Numbered from the stretch's first letter, positions 13,501 through 28,500 are shown. The stretch is DNA of 64,000 nt from Tanypteryx hageni (GCA_028673005.1 CM054112.1:192871518-192935517); one strand, 5' to 3'. The notes: a model not told the origin generated them from the sequence alone. Numbers and translations: made by a program.

Positions 13501-16500
13501 TTTTGTTTGTATTCTGAAAAAATCGTGTATCTCATGGACTATTGTTGATAACATGTCCAAATAATAAGCATTTTATAAAAAAATAATGAATAATTAGATG
13601 TTTCTGTTTTTAAAGGAAAGAAATATGTTGAGAAAATATTACAAAGACGAAATACTAACATAAGAAAATTTCACTCGCCTTAGCCTACTACTGCTCTAGC
13701 TGGAGATTTGCAAATGACTGAATAAGACGCTCACAAAACACAGATGTCCAAATGGAAGAAGAAAATAATGAGAAAGCATTATGAGTTGGGGTTCCCACAT
13801 GGGATTACATGTATTACTTCTTGAGTTGTGAAGCGGGTTCAAGCCCTAGGTCTTGAGATCTCTCAAGTGTCTGTAACTCTTCATCTGAGGTCTCCCCTCC
13901 CCTAAGCCTTAGAGCTTTGGCACGTTTGCCTTGGCCTGCCATGATGCCTTACTTCTGGGGTGTCCTCTTCCCACTTCCCTGATTCAATGACAAATACGAC
14001 ATCTGTAAACAGTCTTGGAACTAAGTGTGCCAGATATAGCCCATTTGGAAGTGAGCAAACACATTTGACAACACTCTCAAGGCACATTCAGCAAATAAAG
14101 GTTAATCCTTTTGCCTTAGAGGGCATGTACTCGTTGATACACATCCAATTTCTAATGTTGCCCAACAAATCTGACCAGCTGGCCAACTTAGACATTCAAA
14201 TTGTCCTTTAATTGTTCAATAAAAAACTGTCAAGCTTACCTTTATTCAGTGTAGGACTGCAGTGTGAAAACTATACTAAAATGAAATAAAAGTTGCAAGG
14301 CAGGTAAGTTCAATTTAAATTTCACATTAGCTTTTTCTATATATCCATTGGAGCTAGAGGTTATGCAGAGCATTTTATCCCAAATTAGTACAAACAAAAA
14401 AGAGTTAAGATTTATTTGGGGTTATGATATCAATCAGCAGACAATCAAACAAAATAAGTGCAGGCAACATCTACAGTTTTATCACTGAGGATCAGGACTT
14501 TGCAGTTTTAATGTGATTGTGGTGTACTCGACCATCTTGTCTAACTATAAAAATTCAATTAAATATTTTTACAATTTCTTTTTAATTAACAGAGGTATGT
14601 CAAATGTCAAACTTAATAGATTGCAACGTTAATAATTAAAGATTATTATTATTCAGTAAACTGCGTGTGGGCTGTGGGCATTTTTAACGATTTACCAAAA
14701 TAAAAAACCTTTTCTTTATTTCAATACTGTAATGTGACCTTTTTTGTATGGGAGAGAGAATTAAAATTGCACATAAAATTATAAAAACAAACATGACATT
14801 CAAAATATGTTGTCTAATTTTATAAGGAGAAATTGGCTATTATTACTTTTAAACATTCAGATTTCTGACTGACTTTGCAAATTTTTTTGCGGGTACCACT
14901 AGTATTCTTAAATATCAGTCATAATTTACATATAAGAAAGACATATCCTAACAATGACTTTATGATCTGATCTGTACCATTTAGCAAATATTAAGATGCA
15001 TATATAAAATACAATGAAAATAGGATGAGAGTTCTGTCTATAACACATGCATTTATGTGCAAGTGGATATGCATTCCAACTATTAAGATAGACAAACACA
15101 GAGCCTGCACTGATTCTGTGGTAAAATTCTATAGGTGTAATAGTTTTCACAAGTAAATGTACGTACTCCAAAATATTGGTTAGAATTTTTCCTTGCTTAC
15201 ATAAATTATTAATTATGGCAGTATTATCTATATATAATTTGTCGAATGTCCGTCTGAGGCAAGGTCATTTGAATGACACACTATTTGAATAGCAATTTGA
15301 AACAACATAAATGAGGACTCCAGGTGGCATTGTGAGTAATGCATCAGCTCACTAATATGAAGTCCTGGGTTTAATCCCAATTGGGTCACTGTTTTTTATT
15401 CAATTTTATATTTCATTTCTTTATTGATTTCGATTGATGATTTTGATTGTCATCTTTTTTAACTGAAATTTTAATTAAATTTAAATTCATACATTTTCTG
15501 TTATCCTGAAATATATAAATTATAAAAGCAAATTATATAATTCTTCCTAAGGTTCTATGACAACTGGTCACGGCCAGTTTGTCGCCTGAAAAATTCGTCG
15601 TGCATTAGTACATCGCATGACAAACTCATCGTGTGTCAATTCATCTCTTGAAAAATTCATTATGAGACAAATTGGAAAGCAAGACACCATGACTAGTGAA
15701 TGGCAAGGGGAGACGTTTTTCCACAAAATAATTTTTCTTTATATTTTGATAATAACAGAATGAATCTTAATTCTCTGAGAATTGCGCAAGACATATTGGA
15801 TGGTGTATGGCAGGGGATGACTCGCAACCCTACTAGTGTATTCCCCTGCCATACACTAGTCATGGTGTCTCGCCTTCCAATGTTTAGCAACAAATTTGTC
15901 TAACGATCAATTGATGCACAATGAGTTTGTCGTGTGATGTATTGTCATGCAATGAGTTTGCCATGTGACAAATTGACATGCCACAAATTGAAGCACGATG
16001 ATTTGACGCATGATAACTTGACCACAATCTGTTGATGATATATGACTTCGTATTTGAATTTAAGACAACCACTGATTTTTGCAAGCTGAAATTTGGGGGA
16101 AAAAACTCGTCTTGGATTCGGGTAAATACGGTAGATTGGAAAATTAAATATCGGTTATTGCTATTTCAACATTGCCCAAAGTGGTGAATCTTTCTACGAA
16201 TGGTTTTTTTGATGATGGCTTTTTATATTTCGAATTTGGATAAGATGCAGATATGAACATATTTTGCTGTTAAATTTTATCTAAACGTTAAATGGACAAT
16301 TTTTTCCTTCTTGAACATCCCTAGCAGTCAAATTTATCATTATTTCATTTTAAGGATAAAAAGGACTTGAATGATTGAGGTGTATAACCTGCAAATTGGA
16401 TAAGCTGCACGCAGATAACTGAAAGTTATCTGTTTTAAAAAAGATCATTTGAATTTATAGTTATTTATTAGACATATAAATTGGTTATTTTTAATCTTAA

Positions 16501-19500
16501 AAAATAAATGTCTGCTAAATAAATTGTAAACACTGAAATAGCTGATTCAATATATCAATCACTTGTGCCAGAAGATAAGTCATATTCAACTACTATTCTA
16601 CATTAATCATCTGGAATTCAAGATATACATTTTTATACTCTGCGTATAAGTCAACCCTAGTTATTTTTAAGAATTTTTATTGCTATAACCTTTAAACGCC
16701 GAATGTGCCCATATGGGCACACAAAATGCAATAGCTCACGGACGTATATATATTTCATAATATTTTTTCGGCATGTTTCTTTCCCCTACAAAATAGAAGT
16801 ATGCAATTTTTCATTATTTTTACAATTAAATGCCTTTTAATCGAACATTTTAATACCAATAATTCATGAAATACGTGATTTTTCCATAAAATGAACAAAA
16901 ATACCCCAAAATAAATCCAGCGTTTAAAGGTTAAAGGTCGACTCATACACCATGATATACAGTATTTCCTTATTTATCACATAATCACTTACATCCCATT
17001 GTCTACTAAACCTTATTTCTTTGTATTTATTCTCTACTATCAAGCCATCAATATCATTTACATAAAATGAAACAATCTCATGATGAAGTGCACACTCTCT
17101 TTGGGGAAGACAGTTTTCCATATTGGGTCAGCAGTGTGTTAATTTTTTGAGTCTTTGGGGATTCTCCAAATCATCTCAAAAAGATCCAGCTTGAAATTAT
17201 TACACAAGCGATATGTCAATTGGCACGTATCCAAGTTGTTGCTGTTGCTTAACAACAGCCGAGCATTAAGTGATGTATATATGACACTGCTGGGACAGCT
17301 ATGACAGCTATACTCGGAAAACAAATTTCTTTAGCTATGTGCCATTGATTGCATTTTACTCTTAAATCATTTTATTAGAACTACAGTAAAGTGCATTAAT
17401 TTTATTGACATCTAGAAGCAGCCACTTTGCTAAGCGACATACTGAGGGAAAATATTTTCCTCAGGTTAATACATATTAAACTTTAAATGCTGGATTTAAA
17501 TGTCTGCCGGTGGGTTCCAGCTGCCATATTCATTTTGGGGTATTTCAAGTATTTTTGTTCATTTTCTGGAAAAATAACATCTCTCATGAAATATTAGCGA
17601 TAAAATGTTCAAGCAAAAGCATTCTTTGTGACAATAATGAAGAATTTTATGCTTGTTTTCTTTAGGAAAAAACATGCCGAAAATAATATTTAAAAATATT
17701 ATTATTAAGAAAATGTACTACTGCTTTAGCTGGACAACTGAATAAGATGGCTCACAAAACATTAATGCACAAATGGAAGAATATAATAACAGGATAGTAT
17801 TATGGGGTTGGAACTGCCTGGTTAGGATTGGAGCTCCCTCACAAGTTTATGTTTTCAGCTTCTCGAGTGTGAAAGCAGGGCTAAGATCCTGGGCCTAGAT
17901 AAGTGTGTTTACTGTTTTTCTGGGATCTCTGATTCCCTGAGTCTTTGACCATTGGCATTCTTTCCTCAGGCTGCCGTGGCATTGTTGTTCTCTGGTGCTC
18001 CCTTCCCAAACCCTTGATTTCATGTCAAATACGACATCTGTAAGCAGTCTCAGAATTAAGCATGGCAGATATGGTTCATTTGGCAGCAAGAGAATACATT
18101 TCATGGCATTCTCTGGGTATGTTCAGTATTTAAAGATTAAAGTAACCAGGGAAATTGTTGTATGTAACCACTTTTATACACATTTTCATGAGGATAATAT
18201 TTTGCTGTAGGGAATCCCACTGCAAAATTTCTGCTTTAAGTTCAGTAAAATTCACACACCTAGCAAAATTTTAAGAATATAATTTAAGACTAAAATGCAT
18301 TCAATAGATCATAACTAAAGCCTGTTCACATTCTTGTTCCTTTTAATTTTAATAATAATCTATTTAAAACAAACATGTTTTCCTAATTGTGTGTTAAATA
18401 GATATAATGACAACCACAAATAATCATGCCCTAAGCAGAATTTGAATTTGCAACCATTGCAATGGTAGCCAGATTTGCTAATCTATACTATTTTTGAGTC
18501 TACTACTTTGCTGATTCATAAAAACTTGAAACCTTGACAATATCAACAGTATATGATTTAAAAATTTTTCTCTCCAGTGTTGTAATAGCATCTGCGTAAT
18601 AATTCCTACATTTCTTGAATCTAATAAAAAATGCACTGCATTAGTGCAAACTCTAGGCCTATGAATTGGCTATGGTATTTTCTTAGATTTGCAATAAATC
18701 ATTAAAAAGACTCGCAAGTAACCAATGCCAAATAAAATTATGCATTATCGAGCATTAAGATGATAGAGCACTTATTTCTAGTTCTTAGTTATAGCCATGA
18801 ATTTGAGAATAAGTAACAATTATTTTACAATATCTTCAGACAGGATTACTGGAAAAAATAAATATCACAAGAGAATAGGATGAAAAAACTTCATTACAGA
18901 AAAGACTAAGTTTAAACAAGTTTCTAATATTTTTGTTAGCTGCTCATATTTTGGTGATTTGATAAAGATATACTTAAATTTAATGATCAAATATGGATTG
19001 TGATGGGATTTTTGTATCAATACAAAATAACAAATTTTACTCAGAAGAAACAAATGAAATATAAACAACTCATAAAGAGAGTAGGTAAGTCTTTGATCAC
19101 TGTATTATTTTTGTAAAAAATGTTATCCGAGTTGTTTAGAACCAATTTCAAAAGAATAAATAAATAATAAATATTTAATTCCATAATACGTACCAGCTCT
19201 ATATATTTATGAAACTACATGAAACTTACTTTGTGCTTATTGGTAGAAACCATAGTTTCTTACTGGTGCCAAACACCTGCTGGAAATTGTTGTATTTTCC
19301 TAAACTAAAGCCATCCTTGTCTGGCCCAGTGCGAAATATGGGAGCTCGAAACGATTCTGCAATGAAAAGAAAATTTTAGGCAATGGTAACTTTGGCCAAG
19401 AGTACTAAAAAACATTAATTTTTCGATACATCAACAATAACTGCTTTTAGAATGATTTCATTTCCTATTTTTGAGATACTTCTGCATAAAATTTTGGGAT

Positions 19501-22500
19501 ACCTTTTAAAATTCCACTTTTACAGGTTTTATAAAAACAATCATCTGAATGTGGCTGATTTCTAACTAACTTCATATTAATTTTTTCTTACATCAATTGA
19601 AAGAATTTTTTAGATAAATATATTCTTCAATGAGATATTGAGAGTAACATGTATATGTTTTAGATAGAAAATAAAAAGTATCCTAACTCTCCTCCAAGAC
19701 GCTCTTCTTTCACTCCATAACTACTTCTTATGCGCTAAATACAAACTTAAAACAATTAACACTAAATTATACTCGCCAATAAAAGGAAGCAGACGAGCTG
19801 TTGTGAGTGACATAGTGGAGGTTTAATGTGCTGGAGGGTTGTCTTGGCCAAACGCAAGTTCCGTGGGCAAGGAGACAAAAATTCTAGTGTGCTCAAACAG
19901 TATCACACGAAATCTACATCTCATCTCCACTCTCATCTCTTTTACTGTAGTACTAACATGCACAACCTGTACAGCTAATCATCACAAATCATATTAGCAG
20001 TCACACAAATAACTAAGGATACGAGAGGAATATTTCTCTCACAGCAGCAGAGATTCTTGATTCTAGCTGTCAAAACCATTCAGTGTCAACACTTGAGTGT
20101 CTCATGAAAAATGACATTCAATGGAATGAGAAGACTTCCCTCACTAGCCAAGTCAAGGACCCATGCCACAGACATTAGACAGAATATCTATTTAACTTAA
20201 AATCTGCAGTGTAACATTTGTATTTGTCCATTCTTGTATTTTTAGCAACAGTGGAATAAAAAAATCTGTAGAATACCATTCCTAAATTGAAATGACGCTG
20301 ATTGTAAAAATCAACAAATGAAAGACAAAGTTGACAGAAAGCCAGAAATCATACAATACTGAAAAAAAAGTTTAAACTTGGGTGTTAAACCAGACATATT
20401 ACCTGCTCACATGTAATATCCCATGGGTTTAAACACAGTTACTGGCACTTAAATATATCATCAAAACTGCATGTAAAGAAAGAAAGAGAAGTTTATCACA
20501 AAGGCTTTGGTTAATAAATTTGTTATATATTTTCATAAGCTTTTGAGAATTTTCTTTAATTTCTCGTTCATTCAATTTAGTGAGTCTTTCAAGCATTTTT
20601 TTCGGGGCTCCCAAAAAGCACAGGGCACCACACAGCAAGAGCCTCCAATACCCCAAGTTATGCCCCAGATAACAATAATTACACAATTAATATGTAATTC
20701 AAACAAGTACATTCAGTGTTAAATTACTTTCACGTTCTTAATGGGAGACATGACTCAAGTGTGAGGTCTTCCCTCACTTTTTCCATTCAATTGGCATGCT
20801 GATCTGAAAAGTTGCTAAATGTTTGTTGTTAACACATAGGAAGTACAAAATATGCTGATTTTCTAAACCATCAAAACAGAATCCGTGTAATGTCTGTAAC
20901 CTATATTTAAATGCATGGAATAAAAGATAAAGATGGAAAAAATGGAAAAATGTTGTCCATTTGGAGAAAAGGTCAATGCCAGAAAAAAATGCATTTTGAC
21001 TCAAGAGTAATCCATGCAAGTGCTTTAAAATTTTTATGGTAGATTAGAAAAAAAACCTATTCAAGTGACTGAGATTGAGGCTAGACCAAAATGTTGGAAG
21101 GAAAGGGTCCAGTGATACAGAAGAGACGGATGTCATGGAGTTTTCCTAGTCCCACAAGGAAGAACTGCCTAAAAGGAATTTCGAAGCCGTAGCATAAGAG
21201 GGAGATAAAGTAAGAGAAAGAAAGGAACAGCAGGGAAATGCATCAAGTGACCATAAAGGGTCTGACTTAATTATTCATGATAGCTTACAAGATAGATTTG
21301 GATTGGATATGATGCAATTTCCCAAATTATGAGCTAAGCTAACAGCTTGGGAGAGGCCTAACATCTCCCATTGCAAGCTACAAAGAGAAGCAGTGCATAA
21401 CAATGCACTCCACCTTACACTAATGTATCCGGTACAAATTCATAACACTAAGCACACTAAGCAACATATAAACACCTGCAAGCCTATTAAAAACCCCCAT
21501 TCCACATTCTAATTTTTCCTGAACTTGAAAAGGACTTCTTCCGAGAATACAGTGAAAAATCAGTATTTTTTAAAGCAATAACTGCTAGTGTTTTTTTTTA
21601 GGCTCGAAAATGTTTGTTGCAGAATCCAGGAAAACAGTTATGCATGTACTCAACATTCCATTTCAGTAGTTCAATTTAAATTGAACAAAAGAAGATCAAA
21701 AATCACATGCGAAATTTTGTGGAGGTAAACTGTACAGGTACGGAAAGAAGTGTAATCGCTTTGTTATGCTGGGTTTTCATTTGCTATTACCCATTTTGAA
21801 GGTAATTAAAAGTATTTTTTTACTTTATAATGCTAGGTTTTTCATTTGTGGTTGTTTTCTTTTATTTTCTGTTAAACTGCATTATTTATGATAAAGAAGT
21901 GTATTTTTTAAGGTTGGCTGGGAACCACTCTCTCGTAATAAAATGGTGTCATGGGAAAATACGACTTACACTTCGCGAATTTGTATTTCGCATCAGTTGT
22001 CCGGAACCAGTTATTCGCGAAGTTCAAAAAGGTGGTGTATAGAGAAAGTATTGTTTTCATGAAAAAAATAGAATTCGAGATTTCAACAGAAATACATGTT
22101 TTAAGGTCCCCTGAACATGTTTTGACTATTTTCTAGATGATGTCTGTGGATGTGTCTGTCTCTCCATGCATGTGTGTGTCTGTGACCGGAATTTTGTGGG
22201 TGCTCAAAAACTGTTAATCAGATGAATGTGAAAATTTATATTTGACGTTTCTGTTAAAGGTAAAAGAACTGATTAGTTTTTGGTAAAAATCGGTCAACCG
22301 CAAGTGGGTGTTTATTCTTGTCACATTCATTTTTTTGAAATATTTGCTTTAATATTTTTAAAATGTACTAGAATAAATTTAATTTTCTACAACCTTGGTT
22401 TGAAACATTTTCCCATACAATGTATTGTTTAAGAGATATTTTAAAAATTACATTTTTTAGCTCCCACAACCACCACCTACCGCTGACTATTGTAAACACC

Positions 22501-25500
22501 TTTCGCTCCTTTTAATTTAATTTTCTTAATTCTTGGAGCTTCGGGGCTATATCCAATATCAAAAGTCTATGGTTTGAGTTTATTTATGTCCTTTGTAAAG
22601 TCTGTAAATTTTTCTCCCAGTTCCTTAAAATATCTATTATCATTTAACCTATTTGGAATTTTTAGAAATATTACAGGTATGGAGAAAGTCATGTGGTGAC
22701 CACATCAGATTTTTACTTATTTCCATATTAACCTGAAAGGAAAAGTTTTTCTCCAAAAATTTCGGCAAAAAATTTATCCTCCAGTACTCACGTGGGGTGC
22801 TGTGGACACCCTAGGCATAGGTTTTATGAGAGGGTTTCTTTCCTTTGGCCTTTTATGATCCCGACCCTTCAGTAGCTGGAATGACGTGTGTTTGGAACCT
22901 ATTCTGCTAAAAAATTTCAGTTTTCTGTGGTAATCCTTTGAGTTTGGACATTTTTCCTAAGAGTGCTGTGCTGTACATTATGGAAATCAGCCCTTTTTTC
23001 TTTGTGTGGACGTTCATATTTTATTCTGAAATTATTGTTACTATCTATAGAACTTTTGTTATTTCACATAATTTGAGATAGTATCTCAATAGTTTCTTCA
23101 CTGATCGTCATCATACGAGGGTAAGTCAAAAAGTAAAGGGACTCTTAAAAAAAGCACATTTATTTTAAATATACAGAAACAAAACTAACATTACTTTTCA
23201 ACATAATCCCCTGTCGACTTCAACGCACCAGTTCCAGCATTTCACAAGTTTTTAATTTCTGTTAGAAAAATGTTTTTTGGTTGCGTCTTTAACCAATTCA
23301 GACGTTGACTACACTAAACCAGCGCTATGAGTACAAGCAGTGTTACCACCCAACCGATGGAGAAATTTAAAAAAATCCCTTTACTTTTTGACTTACTCTC
23401 GTATAATGTGTTATTTCCCGTAATTGGAGATCGCATCTCAACAGTTTCTACACTGACTCTGATCCTACAAGGTTTGTAGATTTTTATCATTTCAGTGCAT
23501 GGTTTTTGTTTAGAAGCTCCCAGCAGACTGTTTCCGACTGATATTTGACAGATTCTGATTTCTTTAATTGAACTGATAATATTATAAATATATTCCTAAA
23601 AACTGTCAAATGACTCAGATTGACATCCGAATATATTCATGGAAGTGTACCTTAAGACTTTCTTTTTGAAATAGATTACTAATGAAAAAATCATTTGGAA
23701 CTTCTCAAAATTCACATATAACTAGAACAAAATTAAGAATTGAATAATAGTGATATTTTTTATAACAAAAAAATCTGTGGGGTGTCAGGAGCACCCCAGG
23801 CAAGTACTGGCGGTTGAAAAATTAATGCAAGTACTGCAGGGTTAACGATCATCTTAAAATCGAGTACAAAGTTTTAAACACTGCATGGAACGCCCCGATG
23901 CTGATTCTACATTCACAAAAACACATTTATTTATACATTACATTTCATTTATTAATAGAATACATTTATTCATATTCTTGAAGTTCAAAATGTGCAAATG
24001 AGTGGTTTTCCATCTTTTAGATACTGGTGAAAGGGGAATGATGACAAACCTACATCAGGAACTTGTAATCAGCTGGATAGGAAATTAGATACATACAGCA
24101 TTGAAAATGGCTATGCTAAGATATCATGGATTTATGCATGTCTTGTTATAATTTAAACATATTTGTTATTTTTCAAATGGTGCACAAGTGGCAGACGACA
24201 AGTACACCTGCAGTTTGAAGATTATAACCTCTATGAGGGCATGAACTTGGTATAAACTTCACCAAGTTTTAATGAGAAGTGAGGACTTATTATTACTTTT
24301 AGAAGTTTTAAATAAGCAACCCCAAATCTTAGGACTGAAATGACAGATCGTGTAGAGAAGAAAGGCACCTCTGTAAAAGGAATGTATCACAAGGTATAAG
24401 ACAAATTTTTTTATAGAAATTTTAAAGTAACGCTGGTGCATTGTATTGAAGAAACGAACAACTGTGAGGACGGGAGGAAATATAGTGTGACAGAGGCAAA
24501 TATGCAAAATGGAAGCAAACAAAACAGAAACTTGAAGGTGCTAACTCAACATGGAAATCATTAGTGGGCCCAAACAAGGTCGATTTCATGATTAGAAGAA
24601 AACAAAATTTGTGCATACTCAAAGAATGGACAGAAAATCTGTACGGGGAAAATCATTCACTTGGAAGCTTATGAATTAGCACAATCACTAAACATCTCAT
24701 GGAATTAATTCAAGGCTAGTAATGGTTGGTGCATATGGATGATGCATCGTTATGGTTTTTGCCTGCAAGGAAGAACGTCTCTTTGCCGACATTTACCTTC
24801 GGACTACATGGACGAACTTGTTGCTTTACAGAAGCATGTAATTGTGTTGCAGAAAATTCAAGATTACCTTCTGAGCCAAATGGGTAATGCAGACGTGATA
24901 CCTATTTATTTCAACATGCCATCCAATTACTCAGTTAACCAAAAAGGCACAAAAACATCATTATAAAAATTTCAAGGAATGAAAAAATGTGCATTCCTGT
25001 AGTGCTGGCTGTACTAGCAGATGGCACAAAGATTACCACCACATGTAATTTTTAAAATTGGTATTACAAAGTTTTTTCCTGAATAGACCTTGTTTTTATT
25101 GTGGTCGTCTTAATTTCAAAGTAGTCTTCCTTTCAGTAGAATACAGTAATAACCATTTATGTCTTAGTTCTTTATGTTTTTAAAAGTAATAAATTGGAAA
25201 TTATCTAAAAATATATACAATAATTTACATTTTTCTTTGGATAGGACTTCTCCCCTTTATTCTGAATTATTAAAATTTTACTGTACATTGAGATACCAAA
25301 GACAAATTAAAAAGGCAATGCAACAAGAATCAAGTTTCTCAACTGATTTTTCTATTATTTTTAAAAGCATTACAAAAAATGAACTAAGGTTTAATAACAT
25401 AATTAGCACTGTACCATCATGATAAAAAAAATAGCATGCTTAAATTAAAATCTTGCTCATGATATAAAAAACAACATCACTTATGTTTCAAAACAAATTT

Positions 25501-28500
25501 GTCAATTTAGTTGAAAATACAGAATGCTTCAGTAAACATTTATTAGCTGTATTTTTTTACACATTATAGTAAAAATGTACTAACTCAGGAATTTTTATGT
25601 TACGACTGACTTAAAATTTATTCCAATAATTCTAACTCACCCAAAGTGGACCGGTTGTGAGCAACTAGGTAACAATGGTAACAGAAGAGAGACACCAATG
25701 AAACTGCGAACATCACAGCCACAAAGAATAAGAAAAGAATGTGAAACCTCCCCAGACCTTCCAATTGCGTCTGAAAAACAAGAAGAACACTTCAAGATAT
25801 TACTTATTCTTCATGGCATATTAAACCAAGGATGTGTAGGTTTCATTTATAAGCGATAAACAAAATAAGTACCTATATTCTTGACTTCCTTCAATATTTT
25901 CAACAATTAATAGCTTCCACAAGTTCAATTTTTCCTGCTCTTTTATATAAACTCATACCAAAGACAAAAATAATTTTGAAACAAAGTTACAAGAAAATAA
26001 TAAGAAAGCCTTTATTGGCACAAATGTGACATAAGGAAAAACAGACAATTTCTCCAGGCATAACAAGTAGGTAAGGGAACACGTATTATTAATAATTTGT
26101 ATAATGTAACATGTACACTTTATCCTTACAATATACACAGTCCAATCTCTATTATGGCATTCTACTAGATATCAGCCTAATGGTGAATTATGCCTAGGAT
26201 GATAAATTTATTTATAATTACAAAAATATCTTAATTATTTCCATTATAAAAAGGCAAAATATCAACAATACTCAATCTACCTAATAACTATGTAATATGT
26301 TCTACGAATCTACAATTTACGTATAAATTGGTAAAAAAGGTACTTTCACAACAATTGGGGAAAGGTCACAACAGCGATGCCAATGCTCACAGCGAGAAAA
26401 AATGGAACTACTACTCTGTTGGAACTGTGGTGGACCAGGGAGGGGAAATTTGAACATGAAGGAACATTGTACTCGGCCCCACCAGATTGGGTAAGTCAGG
26501 TAGTGTTTTTGGTTCCTTTCCACGTTCACTGTGTTCCTCCGCTTGGGTTGGGTAGCATTCATCTTAATATATATCCATCGCAGAAACTGAAGGCAAGCTT
26601 CTTCACCGACTGGCAATTAGAGGCATTTTGATTAATATATATTAAGATGAATGCTACACAACCCAATTCAAGGGGGGAACACAGTGAATGTGGGAAGGAA
26701 CCAAAAACATTTAAACTAACTTACTCAACCCAGTGGGGCAGAGTAAAATATTCCTTCATGTTCAAATTTCCCTTCAAGGGGTCCCAACTGAGTTCCAATG
26801 GAGTAGTAGTTCCATTTTTTGTCGCTGTCATGACCCTTCCCCAGTTATTGCAGAAGTACTGTAAAAAATATTTTAAATAAAGAAAAGTGATTCCCTATGA
26901 GGAGGATGGTGACAAAATATAACCTTCTTACCAATATATACATATATAAAAGCTTTAGCACAAATGTTAACTCATAACAGACCAGTCACAGAGATTCCCA
27001 ATGTTTTGCTAACTGACCATTGAGATATACATGTTTAATGTCTACTATGCTGAAACATGTTATTTTATCCAATTACCTACTTCAGATATTCTTTACAGGC
27101 ACCTAATGCCCGGGAATATTTTTGAAACGAGAAAAATTCTGTTATGACTGGGAATTGATTCCTGGTTACAGCAAAATTTTTTCTCATTTCAAAAATATTC
27201 CCAACTTTACAGTTTATGCCTGTCTGCATAGGAACTTAAGATCACTTCATTCCATCAACCTATTGCCCGGATAGAGCAATAATGGTTAGTTAAAAATTAT
27301 TCATTTAAATATTATCATATACATTTAAATAATTTATTTCATTAATAATATCTTCTTGTGGCCCCACTAGGATAATGTAAACATTTGTAAATTTCATAGT
27401 GACAATGCTATAAAACACAAATGAAAGTTGCTTCAAATTAATATTTTATTTTGCTACTGGTATCATTACATATTTCTCAACAAAATTGATGCTTTCAAAT
27501 GAATTCATTCAAAATCAAGGATGGCAGTATATGAACAAGGAATATAAATGCTTGAAGGAGGAATTATTTATACACATTAACACGGCTAGAGTGAACAGCC
27601 AAAAATCAATTGGTTCCCTACAACACTTAACCACTTGACTGGGCATGACGATCATATTCGTCATGAGCAAAGTGGCCACCATTTGGGTATGACGGTTATT
27701 TTTGTCATCAAGGTTTTTTCATCTTTCTCCATGGGCATGACGAGCTATTTCGTCCTAGGCTTTCTCTCGTATTTCTTGGTCCTTCAGGTTCACATTCATG
27801 CAAACAGATGGATGTTTAGGCCAAAATTTCCGAGATTTAGAACCTTCGTCGTGAAACCCTGCACGTGTTGTGTGGGGTTGCATATATGCACCTCCCGGTC
27901 GGCAATTCTTAGACATCCAATAAATTTTTTTTCGCACAAACATGCAAACTCAGGCACCAGGAATTTTTATCCATTCTTCTTCTGTGACACATGATGTTTT
28001 TACTGATGTTGTGTTGTGTGGGGTTGCATATATGTATGTACCTCCCGGTCTGCAATTCTTAGACGTGCAATAAATTTTTTTTGCATGAACATGTGAACTC
28101 AGGCACCAGGAATATTTACCCATTCTTCTTCTTTGACACATCTGATGTTTTTACCGATTTTACTTCTTTGGCACATCCGGTTTACCAGGGCTAATAAATG
28201 TTTTCCACTACCCCTTGCAGAAACATTATTTCTGAGGTGTGCTTTTTTCATTTTCTCGATTTTTTCTCAATATCAAATAGCATATGAACTACGGCTTTGT
28301 AATTGATTTGTCTGAAAACGTTAAGAAAAACTTATGTTCAAAAAGAATTTAAAATGTAATTGTTTAACAAATTAATTGTTAATAACAAATTGTGAATTGG
28401 CGAATTTTTAATACGTTATTGTAAATTGATTCAATTCTTTGGGGGAAACCTAGACTGTCTATATAAAAGAGGATAATTATAATTAGTATAAGTACAAATT

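Noticed and set aside
13902..14087. Minus-strand frame partly matched at 17895-18104
   Set aside because: Collinear only because both lie in family P copies; differences fall at all codon positions.
15313..15398. Functional tRNA gene
   Set aside because: A and B boxes are present, but no convincing acceptor stem or anticodon arm by eye; kept only as SINE/pseudogene.
26377..26631. 84-codon frame in the palindrome
   Set aside because: Arises from the inverted repeat; no domain, and the frame is not kept between arms.
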